Assembly: GCA_027924585.1 (NCBI GenBank)
Contig: BSBM01000068.1
Location: 12,869,501 to 12,933,500, forward strand
Direction: 5' to 3'
Origin: Larix kaempferi
Lineage: Eukaryota > Streptophyta > Pinopsida > Pinales > Pinaceae
Length of the DNA stretch: 64,000 nt
The notes beneath the pieces are model-generated. The model was not told where the DNA came from, did not search any database, and saw nothing but the letters and a program-made list of their open reading frames with translations. Numbering within the stretch: position 1 is the first letter of the stretch; the number at the start of each line of letters is the position of its first letter. This document shows positions 1 through 12,450 of the stretch, one piece after another. The translations under genes were made by a program, and so were the position numbers.

Positions 1-148
1 TTAGAGGGGAGATTTTATTTCCCATGTGGTTTTTTCCTTACCTTGGTTACATGGACTAATAAATATTGTTGTTGTAAAAGGTGACATGAGCCTTAGTTGC
101 CAAGGCCTTAATTTTGTTTGGAGTACCAAAGTATAGCCTATGGGGGGG
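1..148 (+). pseudogene. Copia copy A, 3' end of pol and tail
   Basis: This is the last part of a Copia-type element whose body lies left of the window. It is nearly identical to the segments after RNase H in copies B (from 23163) and C (from 41716). It ends in a polypurine tract, a run of G at 142-148, directly before the LTR start TGTTAGAACATT at 149. It shows only the region downstream of the last catalytic domain, so no function can be assigned. Identification rests on the three-way repeat in the window. Confidence 0.75.
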
Positions 149-2620
149 TGTTAGAACATTATTACACATTAGGACCTTAGTCATACATCAATTTGTTGAT
201 TAAGTGGTCCAAAATAAGGTTAATAAGTACAATCCAACGTTGTTAGAAGTTAGTTGGGGCTAATTATGACCATTCCACCACTTCTAGGACAAAATATGGT
301 CAAATATAGCTTTTGGATGCCCTATTAATGGCCACCTCCAACATTTATTACCACCTCTTGAGCAAAGGCACCTTGTTTCCCTATTTTAAGGAATTTGTCT
401 TTGACTTAAGGCACCCATGCAATGTATGTGGACATTTTGTCCCTTTCTTGGTTGCTTTGGCCTAGCCTTGGCCACCTAACCTCCACCCAATCTTATCCAC
501 CATATGTGTGAGCCTCATTTATGTCTTCCCATGCTCACCCAACATTCACATGGACAATTTGTACCTTTTTGGGGTGATTTGGGAGCCTATCGGTCAACCT
601 AGGGGGGATTGAGGTCCAATCAAAGCTAGCCACTTGTAGATTCCTCCAAAGGAAAACAAATTCTGCCAAATGCTATATAAATGTATTCACAACTCATTTT
701 TTGGTTGGGCAGATAATAAAGCTGCTATTTGATCATTTGTATTACTAGTTTTTGATCATTTGTATTACTGGTTTTTTATCATTTATGACTGGTTTTTTAT
801 CATTTGTTTTCCAGAATTTTTTTTTTGCACTAATTTCTTGCATACTAAGCCAAATTTCTTGATTGTGAGGTAATATTTAGCTACTAGATACTACTGTGAT
901 TAATATTTCATAGATGGATAAATTAAGAACATATTGTAGTAGGATTACGATTCAATTCCTTATCTATGGTTTCCCCCTAGATTCATCTTGAAACGATACA
1001 TAAAAATTGTTCACACCATAATGATTATAATTACACTACACCATTTTATTTAATCCCTTGCGTAGCAATATTACAAAAGTATGTTTGTATAACAACATTG
1101 ATACCAACCAATTCTATTATCATGGAAGCCAAGCATCAATCAATCCACTTCACACCCATACTTACGAATAGATCACCCTTTCGAGGCAATCAATTTTGTT
1201 ACAAATTTTATTCGTACTGGGTGGTTACTCCTCATAATGACCCATTATCGTTCTATTCGACTAACTAAACCACGCCGAATTAGCTATCCAACAATCCACT
1301 CGAATCTCATCAGCGGTGGTTAGACCAACCCACTTCTTTAATCATGCCACCCCCATTCAAATCCTATTCAACTTCTTAAAACTACAGGTAACCTACTAAT
1401 AGACGGGATACCAAGTTATGGTGATCTATCACCCTAGAAAATATGGAATCCATGCATCGATCGCATGGAATAATCCTTGGATGATGTGTAGTCCATGATC
1501 GCATTGGATGCACATATTATTCGGTGGTTGCTACATCAACAATTATACGATATCCAAAGGTAACTCTCTTCGACACCGATCATGCAAACCTTCTTAGTAA
1601 CTGACATGACTGTGGGCATACTTTGATCACACCCAAGCCATAATGGATCTACCATACAGGATTGAAGTGATTACACAGAACGCTCCCATAAGGGGATTTC
1701 ACTCGTTCATTAAGCAGTTTGGTCTCCTCCCTTCATGAAATATTAATCATAATATTGAAAGGTAGAAAATGTATTGTTATTCGGTCATTGGACCTGAGGT
1801 GACATTAATTCTAGGGCATATGGATAAATTGGTAAGGTCATAAGGAACAATAATTGAGAGATTTTAATCAACTAATCCCTGGAATATTGAATTGAACAAT
1901 GCGTTGGGAATACACTCGGCCCTAATCTTGATTACAATGGTCAATCCATAGAGCACACTGCTTGGTCATTATTGATATACATTTTGTGTATTTTTGTTTT
2001 GTTTAGTGGACATATCTGCAAACCTTTCAGGAACTTCAAGCTGCAATAATTATGCGTTCAACTAGTTTTATAATTCCATCACAACCCACAAGTTTCGAGC
2101 CGATGGTATCCTGAGACTATCATTTATAGCACTACGAAGTGGATTTTGAACATGTGTGATGTGGCAATAACCTATGCATGACAATTGCGACGGCAGGATG
2201 CAACACATGGGATCCCTAAGTTTAATCAATCAATCTATGTTCCACGCCTTCCAAGGCTAACTATTCATAATTAATTGCAGGTTCGTGACTTCAATCATAA
2301 TGCCAAGAGCTACCATGGAATAATATTACTTAATGTGGCGATCAGTTACATTTTCTTCTTCGTTTTTTTTATACAAATCGAGCAATAGTTTGCCACTTCC
2401 GATATTTTTTTACATATAGACTAAGCACCCTTGTACTTTTATTCCACAACCATCAAGGATAAGGTAATATATACCTATGCAAATTTCTTACTAAAATTTT
2501 AATGTCATATATTCCACAGATCTACTAACTTTGGGATTTGTGATTACATATCTGTTTTGTATTTCTTAATAAAGGATTCAACGGATTCATTTACCTCCCA
2601 ATCCATGAGTTTAAGCACAC
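149..2620 (+). repeat. Very long Copia LTR, copy A
   Basis: The LTR starts TGTTAGAACATT right after the polypurine tract. A TATA box (TATATAAA, 674-681) lies about 525 bp in. The sequence stays collinear with copy B (23313 to about 25745) for about 2.45 kb and with copy C until C is interrupted at 43037. Because these are 3' LTRs of separate insertions, shared sequence should stop at the LTR end, so the LTR is at least 2.4 kb, long for Copia. The exact CA end could not be fixed. Short open frames inside it are chance. Confidence 0.65.
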
Positions 2621-2752
2621 ATATCTACTTAGATTTATACCTTTAATATGTATTTCGATCTATATAGTAATACAAAAGTTCCAAAGCAATCTATATAGTG
2701 AGCAAGTAATGAGCCCAGGCCCTAGAGTTTGAACCTTGCTCTGATACCACAT
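2621..2752 (-). other. Leader and primer-binding site of a minus-strand Gypsy-type element
   Basis: Read on the minus strand, TGGTATCAGAGC (2738-2749) is a 12-nt match to the plant tRNA-iMet primer-binding site and lies 3 nt inside the LTR end at 2753. The adjoining leader resembles the leader of the palindromic element at 4120-4188, so the two elements are relatives. The leader is cut off near 2620, where Copia copy A begins. Confidence 0.6.
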
Positions 2753-3792
2753 TGTAACAACCCCAATTTTTGGATATGCATAAATTAAAAAAAATTATTT
2801 AATAAAACTAGCATCTTGCAACATCTTGAGTAGGGAAAACATATTTAACATGCTTACTAACTGCATCATTTCAACCTTTCATATTCTAAAATCACTTATG
2901 CATGATTGTTAATCATTTATTCACAAAACCAAAACATATACTTACTTGCAACAATGAAACTAGTTGCTTGGAGAATCAACTCCTCCTAACCATAGGAGAG
3001 AGTAACTCGACTATTTTCCCAACTCCACCCCCGAGATGGATCACCACCATGCACTAGAACTCCAACCAACACTTCCACGCGACACTCTCTCTCTTAGAGT
3101 TTGTAACAAGCAATGATGGACTTATGGAAAGAGACAACACTCAACACAATTCCTCTATGCACAACACAACGTCCTATGCTATCTCAGTGCACTATTATAT
3201 ATAGTTTTTCCCAGGTCTTGTGCCATTCCAATCAAATCCAATATAAAACTCATCAACCAGACAAGATCCTAAATCATGGGGATTTATGGATTGATTGGAG
3301 ATTTGATTGGGATGGCACAAGACCTAGGAAAAACTATATATAATAGTGTGTTGAGATAGCATGGAATGTTGTGTTGTGCATAGAGGAACTATGTTGAGTG
3401 TTCTCTCTTTTCATAAGTCCATCATTGCTTGTTACGGACTTTGAGAGAGAGTGTGTCTCGTGGAAGTGTTTCTTGGATTTCTAGTGCATGGACGTGATCC
3501 AGCTCTAGGGTGGAGTTAGGAAAATAGTCGATTTTCTCTCTCCTATGGTTGGGAGGCGTTGATTCTCCAAGCAACTGGTTTCATTCTTGCAAGTAAGTAT
3601 ATGTTTCAGTTATGTGAATAGATGATTAAAAATTACGCATAAGTGATTTTAGAATATGAAAGGTTGAAATGATGCAGTTAGTAAGCATGTTAAATATGTT
3701 TTCCATACTCAAGATGTTGGAAGATATTGGTTTTATTAAATAAATTTAAAGTTTTTTTAATTTTTGCATATCCAAAAATTGGAGTTGTTACA
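2753..3792. repeat. Inverted LTR pair (palindrome 1)
   Basis: The outer ends TGTAACAACCCC and GGAGTTGTTACA are inverted copies. Left arm 2753-3239 pairs with right arm 3300-3792 around a loop of about 60 nt. The right arm reads as a plus-strand LTR with a TATA-like TATATAAT near 3333; the left arm is the same LTR on the minus strand, with a primer-binding site at its outer edge. Both outer ends are therefore U5-type ends. The arms differ by scattered substitutions. No convincing target duplication was seen. To the right it abuts the leader of palindrome 2, into which it may have inserted. Confidence 0.75.
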
Positions 3793-4188
3793 ACAAAACA
3801 CAACTGTAAAGTTATTTTAACATCATTCAATTTAAAGTATCAACTCTTTATAATATATTTAATTGGATTGACATTCGGTTATCACTTTAGATACCCTCCG
3901 AGTTATCATATAAAGATCCTTAAATTGGGGATCCACGCAGCAGTGTGAGGTACGTCACTACTTTCATACAAGTCATGGTCTCTATGAGCTACAGTATAAC
4001 TAAGCTACCAATCAATTCTCTCATTGAGATCACCTAGATTTATTTGAAAACATAATAAAAACACAAAGACATTGCGCTTATAGGAATACCCCAGAAATAA
4101 AATTCTATGCAATTCATTCTAAGCAAAAGCAGAAAGCAAATGATGAGCCCGTAGATCGGAGATTTTGAACCATGCTCTAATGCCACTT
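3793..4188 (-). other. Left-arm leader and primer-binding site of palindrome 2
   Basis: This is the inverted counterpart of 16109-16412 plus 20115-20205. A degenerate primer-binding site (minus-strand TGGCATTAGAGC, 4174-4185) lies next to the LTR edge at 4189. The right-arm counterpart at 16112-16123 is TGGTATCAAAGC. No reading frame here looks real. Confidence 0.65.
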
Positions 4189-4305
4189 TATAACGTACCA
4201 AAAATTGGTATAAACAAACTAAGCTACAGTATTTTTAAATAATCATTAAGACAAACAAGCAATAAAACACTTACTTTAAAATAATGGGAAAAGACTCTTG
4301 GAGAT

Positions 4306-5835
4306 TGTCACAGCCCCTTCCATCAATCTGATGCAAGGAAGGGAACATGACTCAGATTCCGAGGCTTATTTGGGAAACTCAACCCCATTCATGAATAAGA
4401 AAATTCATAATAAATAAAAACTCATGTGTGCAGATCATACTCAATAAACAAAACCGAAATAAACATTATCCACACACAACTGCATCATGCATTCATCATA
4501 CCAATAGTAGTCATCAAATTAAACATTGCAGAACACATAATGAATATAATTCAACCCACAGAGAATACTTATCTTTGAGATGAAACTGTCTAAGCAACTG
4601 GCTATGTGAGAGAAATGTTCCACCTAACCGTAGGTATCTGTCCAGTCTGTATTATTTTAACTGAGATACCACCCCTGAGCTAGGCTGTGTATCCACTAAG
4701 GAGGAACTAAACAGGCTCACTCACAGGTATGGTTTCACATCAAGGTTGTTTGGGTTTATCAAGCATGCAAGAGACAAAGGAGGAAGGTACTAAGTGAGTG
4801 AGATCAACCATAGAGCTACAAGCATCTCAAGCTAAACTCAAACAACCTTGGTACCCACAATACCTACCACACCTAACATAAGGAAGGTCCCCGTCTCTGC
4901 TACACAGTACCTCAGGCACCCCTTTCCTCCAGTGCTCTTCAGGGTGGGCATAGAAAGGTCCAAGCTGCTAAATCCTTGAGATTCTATCATTCACTGCATT
5001 TATCAAGCAATACCAACCTTTGTTTTACCCTCTATTCTGTCATTCACGCTTGGATTTTCTCAATTTGGTGGCCGAATGACTCAGTCTCGTAATTGGATTT
5101 TCGGGCTATAAAAAGTGGGTTTTCCAATGGATTTCGAGGTATAAAACACTCTCAAATTCTCCGCAAGTTTCATGTCTATGGATCCCCCATTGGATTTCAC
5201 TTTCAACACAAAATTCTAGGCGTTTATGGCAATTCAAAATGTGTGTTATTGCAAAGTTGCAATTTCTGGTTTTTCTCACTGCTGGCCCTATGTAATGGAT
5301 GAAAACTGAAGCTTAGATGTTCAACCATGGAATGGGAATGAGGAAGGACGAATTCCCCAGAGGCAAGGTGACTTGTGGGTCAAGAAAACAGAGCCCATAC
5401 ATTTCATATGAATTTCTGGGCTGCCCATGCTCCGTTGAAGCCATGGATTGATTTTTCTCAACCACTTCCTTACAACATAAATAAATGTTAGCAAGGAAAG
5501 TCAAATGGCTTCTCAATATGACATTTGGAAGCGTATAGTTCAACCCCACAACCCCCTCACCACTCATTAGTGGAATACACATGCCCCCTTCTCATTAATT
5601 GCTTCCATATCCAGTTTTTGTATTTTATTGCAATACTAAATATTTACATCCATTTACAATGTTCCATGGCTTAATAGCACATGGGTAGTAAAATATCAAA
5701 TTGCTTTCCTTTTACATAAAACATCCACTAGCGGGGCCTTGGCCTTGAGCTCCACACTAGGAAACATACATCACATGGACACAATATTTACATTAAAAGC
5801 CAATATATTCCAAGGGTCAAAATGGGGGTATTACA
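4306..5835 (-). repeat. 3' LTR of the chromovirus
   Basis: It runs from TGTCACAGCCCC at 4306 to GGGGTATTACA at 5835, about 1530 bp. It matches 12451-13999 throughout with many substitutions and short indels, which points to an old insertion. Short open frames inside, including 5313-5582, are shadows. Confidence 0.9.
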
Positions 5836-5850
5836 TTCCCCTCCCCCTTA
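5836..5850 (-). promoter_or_regulatory. Polypurine tract of the chromovirus
   Basis: On the minus strand this is an A/G run directly before the 3' LTR and so should prime plus-strand DNA synthesis. On the plus strand it reads ttcccctccccctta. Confidence 0.8.
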
Positions 5851-7190
5851 AAACAACACCATCCTTGGTGTTCTCAAAACTAAACAAAAATGGGAATTCC
5901 TCTCTCATGGCATCCTCTATCTCCCATGTAGCCTCATCTGGATTAAGGTTCTTCCATTGGACCTTTACCTGTCCAATGGCTCTGTTCTGGAGCAATGTGA
6001 CCTTCTTGTCGAGGATGTGCATAGGCTCTACTTGGAACTCTCCCTCGGGTTCTTCCTATATCACATTCCAATCAATCATATGATTATGATCATGTACATA
6101 CTTCTTAAGCAAAGATACATGGAAAACATTATGAGCTCTTATGTTAGCAGGAAATGCAACTCTATATGCAACTAGTCCTATCCTATCAAGGACTTAAAAT
6201 GGCCCACAATATCTTGGTTCTAGCTTGGCACAACTCCCCAGCTTGAGAGAACTTTTCCTTGGTTCACTCTTAAATAAACATGATCCCCAATCTGAAATTC
6301 CTTATGCACTCTTTTCAAATATGCATATCTCTTTTTCCTGTCCTAAGCTTCCTTTAAATTCTTCCTAATCTTAACAAATTCTTGTTCCATTTCCTTGATC
6401 ATCTCTGGCCCAAGCACTACCTTGTTCACCGGACTATCCCAATTCACTGGAGTCCTGCATCCTTTGCCATACAATTCCTCAACTGGACTCAATCCCAATG
6501 ATGCGTCATGCCCATTATTGTATGCAAATTCTACGAAGTGTAGGCAATCCTCCCACTTGGATGGTTTATCCATCACATACATTCTCAGCATGTCTTCAAG
6601 AACTTGATTCACCCTCTCAGTTTGGCCATCTGTTTGAAGATGATATACTATACTGAAATTTAATCTAGTTCCTAATTCCTGAAACAATCCTTTCCAGAAA
6701 TTGGAAGTGAACTTTGTATCACGATCCGAAATTATTGCTTTGGGAAATCCATGCAATCTGAATATCTCTCTCATGAAGATGTTTGCAATGTCATTAGCCT
6801 TGTGAGTGGACTTGACTGGATTGAAATGAGATGCCTTTGATAGCTTGTCCACCACTACCATGATTGAATCATGCTTCATCGCTTCATGGGAAGACCTGTT
6901 ATAAAATCCATAGAGATCACTTCCCACTTCCACTCTAGAATGGCTAAGTGCTGCAACAATCCTGCTGGATTTAGGTGCTCTTCCTTGAATTGTTGGCACT
7001 TTTGACACCTAGCAATGTACTCAGCTATGTCCTTCTTTATACCATGCCAAAAGTATTGCTTTCTTGCTGCTGTTATAGTTTTATGATATCTTGGGTGTCC
7101 AGAGTATGGCATTTGATGTATTTCATTCATCACAAGCTTCTTCAAATCTGCACTATTTGGAATGTACGGTCTGGTACCCTGATAAATTAG
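5836..7190 (-). pseudogene. Gypsy integrase with chromodomain, broken
   Basis: Integrase would insert the cDNA into chromosomes. The zinc-binding region (about 7145-6960) has the H-H-C-C pattern ending CQKCQQFK. The catalytic core shows SMDFITGLP, ISDRDTKFTS and TDGQTERVNQ, so the three acidic residues (D, D, E) are present. After a broken linker, 6022-5831 encodes a chromodomain-like segment (RAIGQVKVQWKNLNPDEATW) that would direct insertion to heterochromatin. The pieces lie in different frames (7145-6876, 7008-6343, 6022-5831), so several frameshifts separate them. It is the last part of the polyprotein and ends at the polypurine tract. Confidence 0.85.
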
Positions 7191-7316
7191 AACTTCATCA
7201 TCACCTAGTTGATATCTTGTACATGCTTCATTCGCATTACCTTACTGCAATTTTTATTTAATTTGAAGGTAAGTTTCATCACTTGTTTGAGCTTCTAGAA
7301 TCCTTGCTTTCAAATC

Positions 7317-8660
7317 TTATTTACACACACTTAATGCTGCAACATGAATTTTTCTGCTAAGAGCATCTACAACCTTATTCTCTTTCCCTTTTACATGCTT
7401 AATTTCAAAATCAAATTCACAGAGAAATTCGATCGACCTAGCTTGCCTAACATTCAAGTTTGGATGATCAAACAAATACTTCAAGCTCATGTGGTCTGTC
7501 CTAAGCTTGAATCTTCTTCCCAACAAATAATGTCTCCACATCTTGACAGCATGTACTATGGATGCTAATTCTAAATCATGCTTGGCATAATTCTTTTCAT
7601 GCTCTTTTAATTTCCTTGACTCAAAGAAAATCACAATTCCTTCTTGAATGAGCACTCCACCTAGCCCTTCAATGAAAGCATCTATGCACACTACACAGTC
7701 CTTCGTTGGATCTGTTATCTTCAAAACAGGAGCACTAGTAAGTAACTCCTTTAGCTGCTGAAAATTTTTCTCACATTTTTCAAACCATACAAACTTGACA
7801 TTCTTCCTCTGCAATGATGTGATTGGACGAGCTATCTTAGATAATCCTTCAATGAATCTTCGATAGTATCCTGCAAGACCCATGAAAGATCTAACATCTG
7901 AAACATTCTTTGGAGTAGGCCAATCCATGATGGCATTGATCTTCTCTGGATCAACTGCAAGACCCATGAAAGATCTAACATCTGAAACATTCTTTGGAGT
8001 AGGCCAATCCATGATGGCATTGATCTTCTCTGGATCAACTGCAATACCCTCTTTTGAAATGACATGACCCAAGTACTGCACCTTCTTTTGATAGAATTCA
8101 CACTTGCTTAATTTGTCATACAACTAGTGTTCTCTAAGGACTTGTAACACCATTCTTAAATGCTCATTATGTTCTTCTTCATTCCTTGAATATACAAGAA
8201 TGTCATCCAAGAATACAATTACAAACTTATCTAAATATAAGGGGAAAACACTATTCATTAGACACATGAATGTAGCAGGTGCATTGGTAAGACCAAATGG
8301 TACCACTGTGAACTCATAATGCCCATATCTTGTCTGGAAAGTTGTCTTGTGAATGTCTTCTTCTTTTATCCTCACTTGATGGTAGCCAGACCTCAAGTCA
8401 ATCTTGGAAAACACTTTAGCTTCCTTCATTTGATCAAATAAGTCATCAATTCTTAGTAATGGATACTTGTTCTTGACTGTCACTTTATTTAGCTGCCTGT
8501 AATCAATACATAGCCTTAAAGTCTCATCCTTTTTTCTTGAAAAATAACACTAGTGCTCCCCAAGGAGATACACTTGGCCTGATATACCTCTTGTCCATTA
8601 ACTCTTGTAGCTGGATCTTTAACTCTATCGATTCCGACGTGCTCATTCTATAAGGAGATT
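7317..8660 (-). pseudogene. Gypsy reverse transcriptase and RNase H, broken
   Basis: Fragments begin near 8660 with a frame-shifted [18 protein letters not shown]-like block. They continue at 8483-8124 with [21 protein letters not shown] and the active site FLDD (8213-8202). A TAG stop separates this from 8123-7317, which has YLGHVIS, the connection region, a Ty3-type RNase H ([23 protein letters not shown]) and its end near VVDALSR. An exact in-frame 84-bp tandem duplication (7871-8038) repeats 28 residues of the region just after the RT fingers-palm-thumb block. The family would copy element RNA into DNA and remove the RNA strand; this copy cannot. Confidence 0.88.
7871..8038. repeat. Perfect 84-bp tandem duplication in pol
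   Basis: Two identical 84-bp units (7871-7954 and 7955-8038) both begin ctgcaagacc. A further ctgcaa follows at 8039, so a 6-bp microhomology bounds the event. The unit length is a multiple of three, so the frame is kept. Identity of the copies, against visible divergence of the two LTRs, shows the duplication is much younger than the insertion. Confidence 0.93.
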
Positions 8661-8999
8661 TGGAATTTGGTGTTGCCCCTGGGACTAGATCGATGGTAAA
8701 ATCATATCAATATTTGGTGGTAGTCCCAGCACTTCATTCGGAAACACATCTTTGAACTCTTGCAACAATGGGAAGTCTTTTATCCTTGGTCCTTTGTCCT
8801 CAGATGAATTTGATATATGAACTGCATATAATTGGAAACCTTTCTTATAAAAAAATTTCAACTGTAAGGATGAAATCTATCATACTAAAGCTTGCTTGGG
8901 AATTCCTCTTATCAATCTTGGTCTTCCCTCTTTATCAATGCATTCAAGTGATTTCTCATAAAATTCCAACTTGGATCTATGTCTTTCCAACCAATCCAT

Positions 9000-9310
9000 G
9001 CCAATTAAGACATCATAAGATCCTAATGGTAGTACATTTAATTCTGCATGTGTGTGGAGTCCATATATTCAATTCTATGGGGCACTCCACCACTACTTCA
9101 CTTACTTTTATCTTGGTCCCTATGGCTAACTAAACTAGCCAGGACTTACTGTGTTTCATTTTTATAAGAGAACAACCTTCAACCACTTTTGGAGAAACAT
9201 AACTATGAGTAGATCCTAGATCAATCAAAACATAAATAGATTGCTTAGCAATCTTACCTTCAAATTCCACCACTGCTGATTGATTGTCTGCCTGATGATT
9301 ATCCAATGCG
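9000..9310 (-). pseudogene. Gypsy aspartic protease remnant
   Basis: Translation of the minus strand near 9270-9160 gives an AVVEFEGKIA...YVLIDLGSTHSYVSP block, the usual start of a Ty3/Gypsy aspartic protease. The catalytic triad D-S/T-G appears as DLG, so Ser/Thr is replaced. The reading frame is interrupted soon after. It lies between gag and reverse transcriptase as expected. Confidence 0.65.
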
Positions 9311-9318
9311 GCATAAAT

Positions 9319-10603
9319 TCAAGGCGTTTCCCTTGCCATATCCTCCACTGTAGCTGCTCCCTTCAAGTTGTGCAAGCTCCGGGGATTCTCCCTCCTATGT
9401 GGACAATCTTTTAGCATGTGGTTTCCTCCACATCCCCAACACTGAAGTGGCCCTTTTGATGTATTTTTTGCTACTACTGTTGGTTTGTTTCCACTTTGTG
9501 CTTGTTGACCATGTGGAAAGATTCTTGGATCATCTTTGAATGGTGTCTTGAATCCACTTTTCTTTTGATCAAACCTCCCTCTTGACTTTCCTTTCCATGC
9601 TGAGTGAACCTTTGATTTTCCCTTACCTTGCTCATAGAAATGCATTTCCATTCTAATGGCTTCATCAAGACTTGGTGGATTAACAAACTCAATCATATTC
9701 TAAAACTTTGAGATAGACTCCCAAGGAAGCATTGGATCTTTACCCTCATCTTTGATATAGTCCACATACCTCAACAATTCGAAGAATTTATGGACATGTT
9801 CTTCCATAGTGTTCTTTCCCAACCTGATTTCATTGAATTCTTTCCTCTTACTGTCATAATACCTAGCAAAAAGGCATTTTTCCTTGAAATACTTCTTAAA
9901 TCTTTCCCAACTGATCTTTCTTTCATTGATCCCTTTAACTTCCAAGAGGTGATTCCACCAAATTGAAGCTCTACCATTTAGATTGTAAATGGAAATTATG
10001 GCCTTTCATTTCCTGAGTAATCATGAATCCTAAATATTTCTTCATCCTAAGAAGCCATTCCTCTGCCTCTTGGCCAGTCTTACTCTCTCCATCAAATGTG
10101 GGAGGTCTTTCCCTCCTGAATTCTCCCTATGGGATGTCTTTGGATTTCTTCCTTCCATCAAATCTGCTAGAAGTAGGCCTTGGAATTCTTCGAGAACCTG
10201 TGGAGTCATATGACCTGCTAGAAGAAGATCTTGAGGAAGGTGTTCAATGCTTATTTCTCACATCACTCCTTCTTGGGCTTGGAGTCCTCCTCCTAGAATG
10301 ACCTCTAGAGCGACTCCCTACATCTCTCCCTTCTTCACCTACATTGCTTGGGTTGGACCCAAGGTTTATCCTCTACTGCATATCAGTGAGGATCTTCAAA
10401 ATAACAACATTGAGTTGGTTCTGTTCCTCCTGAGCCTTCATCAACCTTTCATTAAAGCTTACCATGGTCTCAACCAAATTCTGAGGAGTTATTTGCTCCC
10501 TTCTCCCATTGGATTCAGTTTTAGCATTCTCTCCTTGCAAATTTTTTCCTATCACATCCTCATCATGCTCATAAGGATCTTGAGCATCATTTATGGTCAC
10601 CAT
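9319..10603 (-). pseudogene. Gypsy gag, broken, with zinc knuckle
   Basis: Gag would form the virus-like particle. The likely start is the ATG at 10603-10601, opening a 76-residue piece with a glutamine-rich helix. 9945-9700 carries a retrotransposon gag core (WERFKKYFKEKCLFARYYDS, then MEEHVHKFFELLRY). After a stop, 9696-9319 holds a basic tail and a CCHC zinc knuckle CWGCGGNHMLKDC that binds RNA. Frameshifts separate the pieces. A plus-strand open frame at 10023-10301 and 10247-10684 is a shadow. Confidence 0.8.
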
Positions 10604-12435
10604 TTTCCTTTGGAGACCCTTTTTCCTGTTGCCCTCTGCTACAACTATTCAAATCTTATGAGCTGCAAGCACTGTGCATTATAAAAATATTTATTAGACA
10701 TTCTAGGAATGCATATATAAAAATTAAACATCAATATTTAACAAAATTAACTCATGGAATAATTCTCATATCTATTATGCCTTCCTTTATTTTCCCCCAT
10801 CATGCAATTATGGAAATTGCTCAAATTGACAACAATTTGTCAAAACAGTCACTGGCACTTTTCTGCTCTACATATCTATGATACATGATAACCTCATTCA
10901 AATTATGGTTATGCACCACTATTTCCTGCTGGATAAGCTTTCCAATTCCTATCCGCGTGCTTCATTCTGACTTCGGGTGTGGAAATTACATTACTTCAAA
11001 AATGACAATTTTACCAAAATTCTGCACTTTTACACAGTTGTATTTTAGTTTGAAATGCCAACTTCAGCCACTTGTAGAAGCAAATCTAGAAAGAATCATG
11101 AAAACTATTCTATCGGGCGAAGTTATTCCATACAACAAGGAACACTCAACAACTTTTAGATCTCTGTTCCGACGCGCCATTCATCTTCTATAAAATTTTG
11201 GGTTTGACTATTTTTCACTTTCCACTTTTCTGAAAATTTCAAAATTTGGGGCCAAAAATGGCTATCTCCCAAACTGAACATTTCTGGAAAATATATTTCT
11301 AATGAAAAATGTCCGTTTTAATGAGAATATGAAATGTGGAGTTCAGTAAATTTCTTGAGTCCTTCATCTAAGGTCACTTTCATCCATTGCAAGCTTTTCA
11401 AAATCCTAAAAAGTGGCCTAGAATAATGTTTTTTGGCCTTCTCACTCACCTCGAATCCACATCCTTTGGATTTTGGATCCAAGATTCCAAACTTAACACT
11501 GTTCCTGCTCCATGGCTACTCCATATTGATTTCAACTCCATCTGACCTTTGGTCATGCATCGAGACACCTATTTCTAAAAGCCGTTATTTCCCATTTTAT
11601 GCCAAATTGGAGCATAATGGGCTCTGAACCCTCTCTGGTTCTTTCATGGCCCCCGCTAATGGCCTCAGAACACCACATAACTCATCCAATTCTAATTCTT
11701 CATGCTCCTGCTATCCAAAAATCAAGTTTCAGGCTCTATATTTTTTTTTCGCTTTTGCAATCGACAATCCGCAACTTCTGCAATCCGCAATGCAGGAGTC
11801 GAAATGACAATTTTCCAACTCTAGAAAATGTCACTTCCACTATCCGCAATCCACACTACGTACTGCGGAACTCAGATAGAAATGAGAAACACCAAATTTT
11901 CAACTTCAGATGTCACTTTCGTAATCTGCAATCCACAATCCGTACTACAGAACTCAGAAATGCAAAACATCAAATTTTCAACTTCGGAAATGTCACTTCC
12001 ACAATCCGCAATCCGTACTACAAAACTCATAAATGCGGAACACGAAAACGCAAATTTGAAAATTTTTCATTTCCCCTATCTACAATCCGCAATGCGGGTT
12101 TGGAAATGCAGAAATCCAAAAATGTAAATTTAAAAAAAAAATTACGTTTCCGCAATCCGCAATGCGGAATTGTGGAAACACCTCCTCTGCTCCCGCAAAC
12201 TTTCATAGCTCATATATTTCTCATCCCTTAAACAAATAAGGCGAGTCTGGTAACATTGGAAAGGTCTTGGAGAGATCTATGCAATGGTGTGATCCCCTGC
12301 CACACTTGAGAACTCTGATTTTGTCATTTTTCTAATCAAAACGTCACCCAAACTTCATCAATACCTAATCTAAAATTATGATATTTTCCTGCAAACTCAC
12401 TGTTCGGCCCAAGCAACCCCAGTGTTGCAACATGG
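10604..12435 (-). other. Long 5' leader of the chromovirus
   Basis: About 1.8 kb lies between the primer-binding site and gag without a convincing coding region. It includes a tandem-repeat block at about 11760-12180. A 210-residue plus-strand open frame at 11599-12231 is made largely of these repeats and has no recognisable domain. Confidence 0.6.
11760..12180. repeat. Tandem repeat of about 80 bp in the chromovirus leader
   Basis: About four imperfect units share the core gtcacttccacaatccgca, followed by a stretch ending caaattttcaacttcgg. Unit starts near 11828, 11909 and 11990 give a period of about 80 bp. A short palindromic core, ccgcaatgcgg, recurs at both edges. Confidence 0.7.
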
Positions 12436-12447
12436 GCTCTGATACCA
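12436..12447 (-). promoter_or_regulatory. Primer-binding site of the chromovirus
   Basis: The minus strand reads TGGTATCAGAGC, complementary to the 3' end of plant initiator tRNA-Met. It lies 3 nt inside the 5' LTR and would prime minus-strand DNA synthesis. Confidence 0.88.
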
Positions 12448-12450
12448 CTC

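Noticed and set aside
11599-12231. 210-residue plus-strand open frame
   Set aside because: It lies in the leader of a minus-strand element and is largely built from an 80-bp tandem repeat, with no domain.
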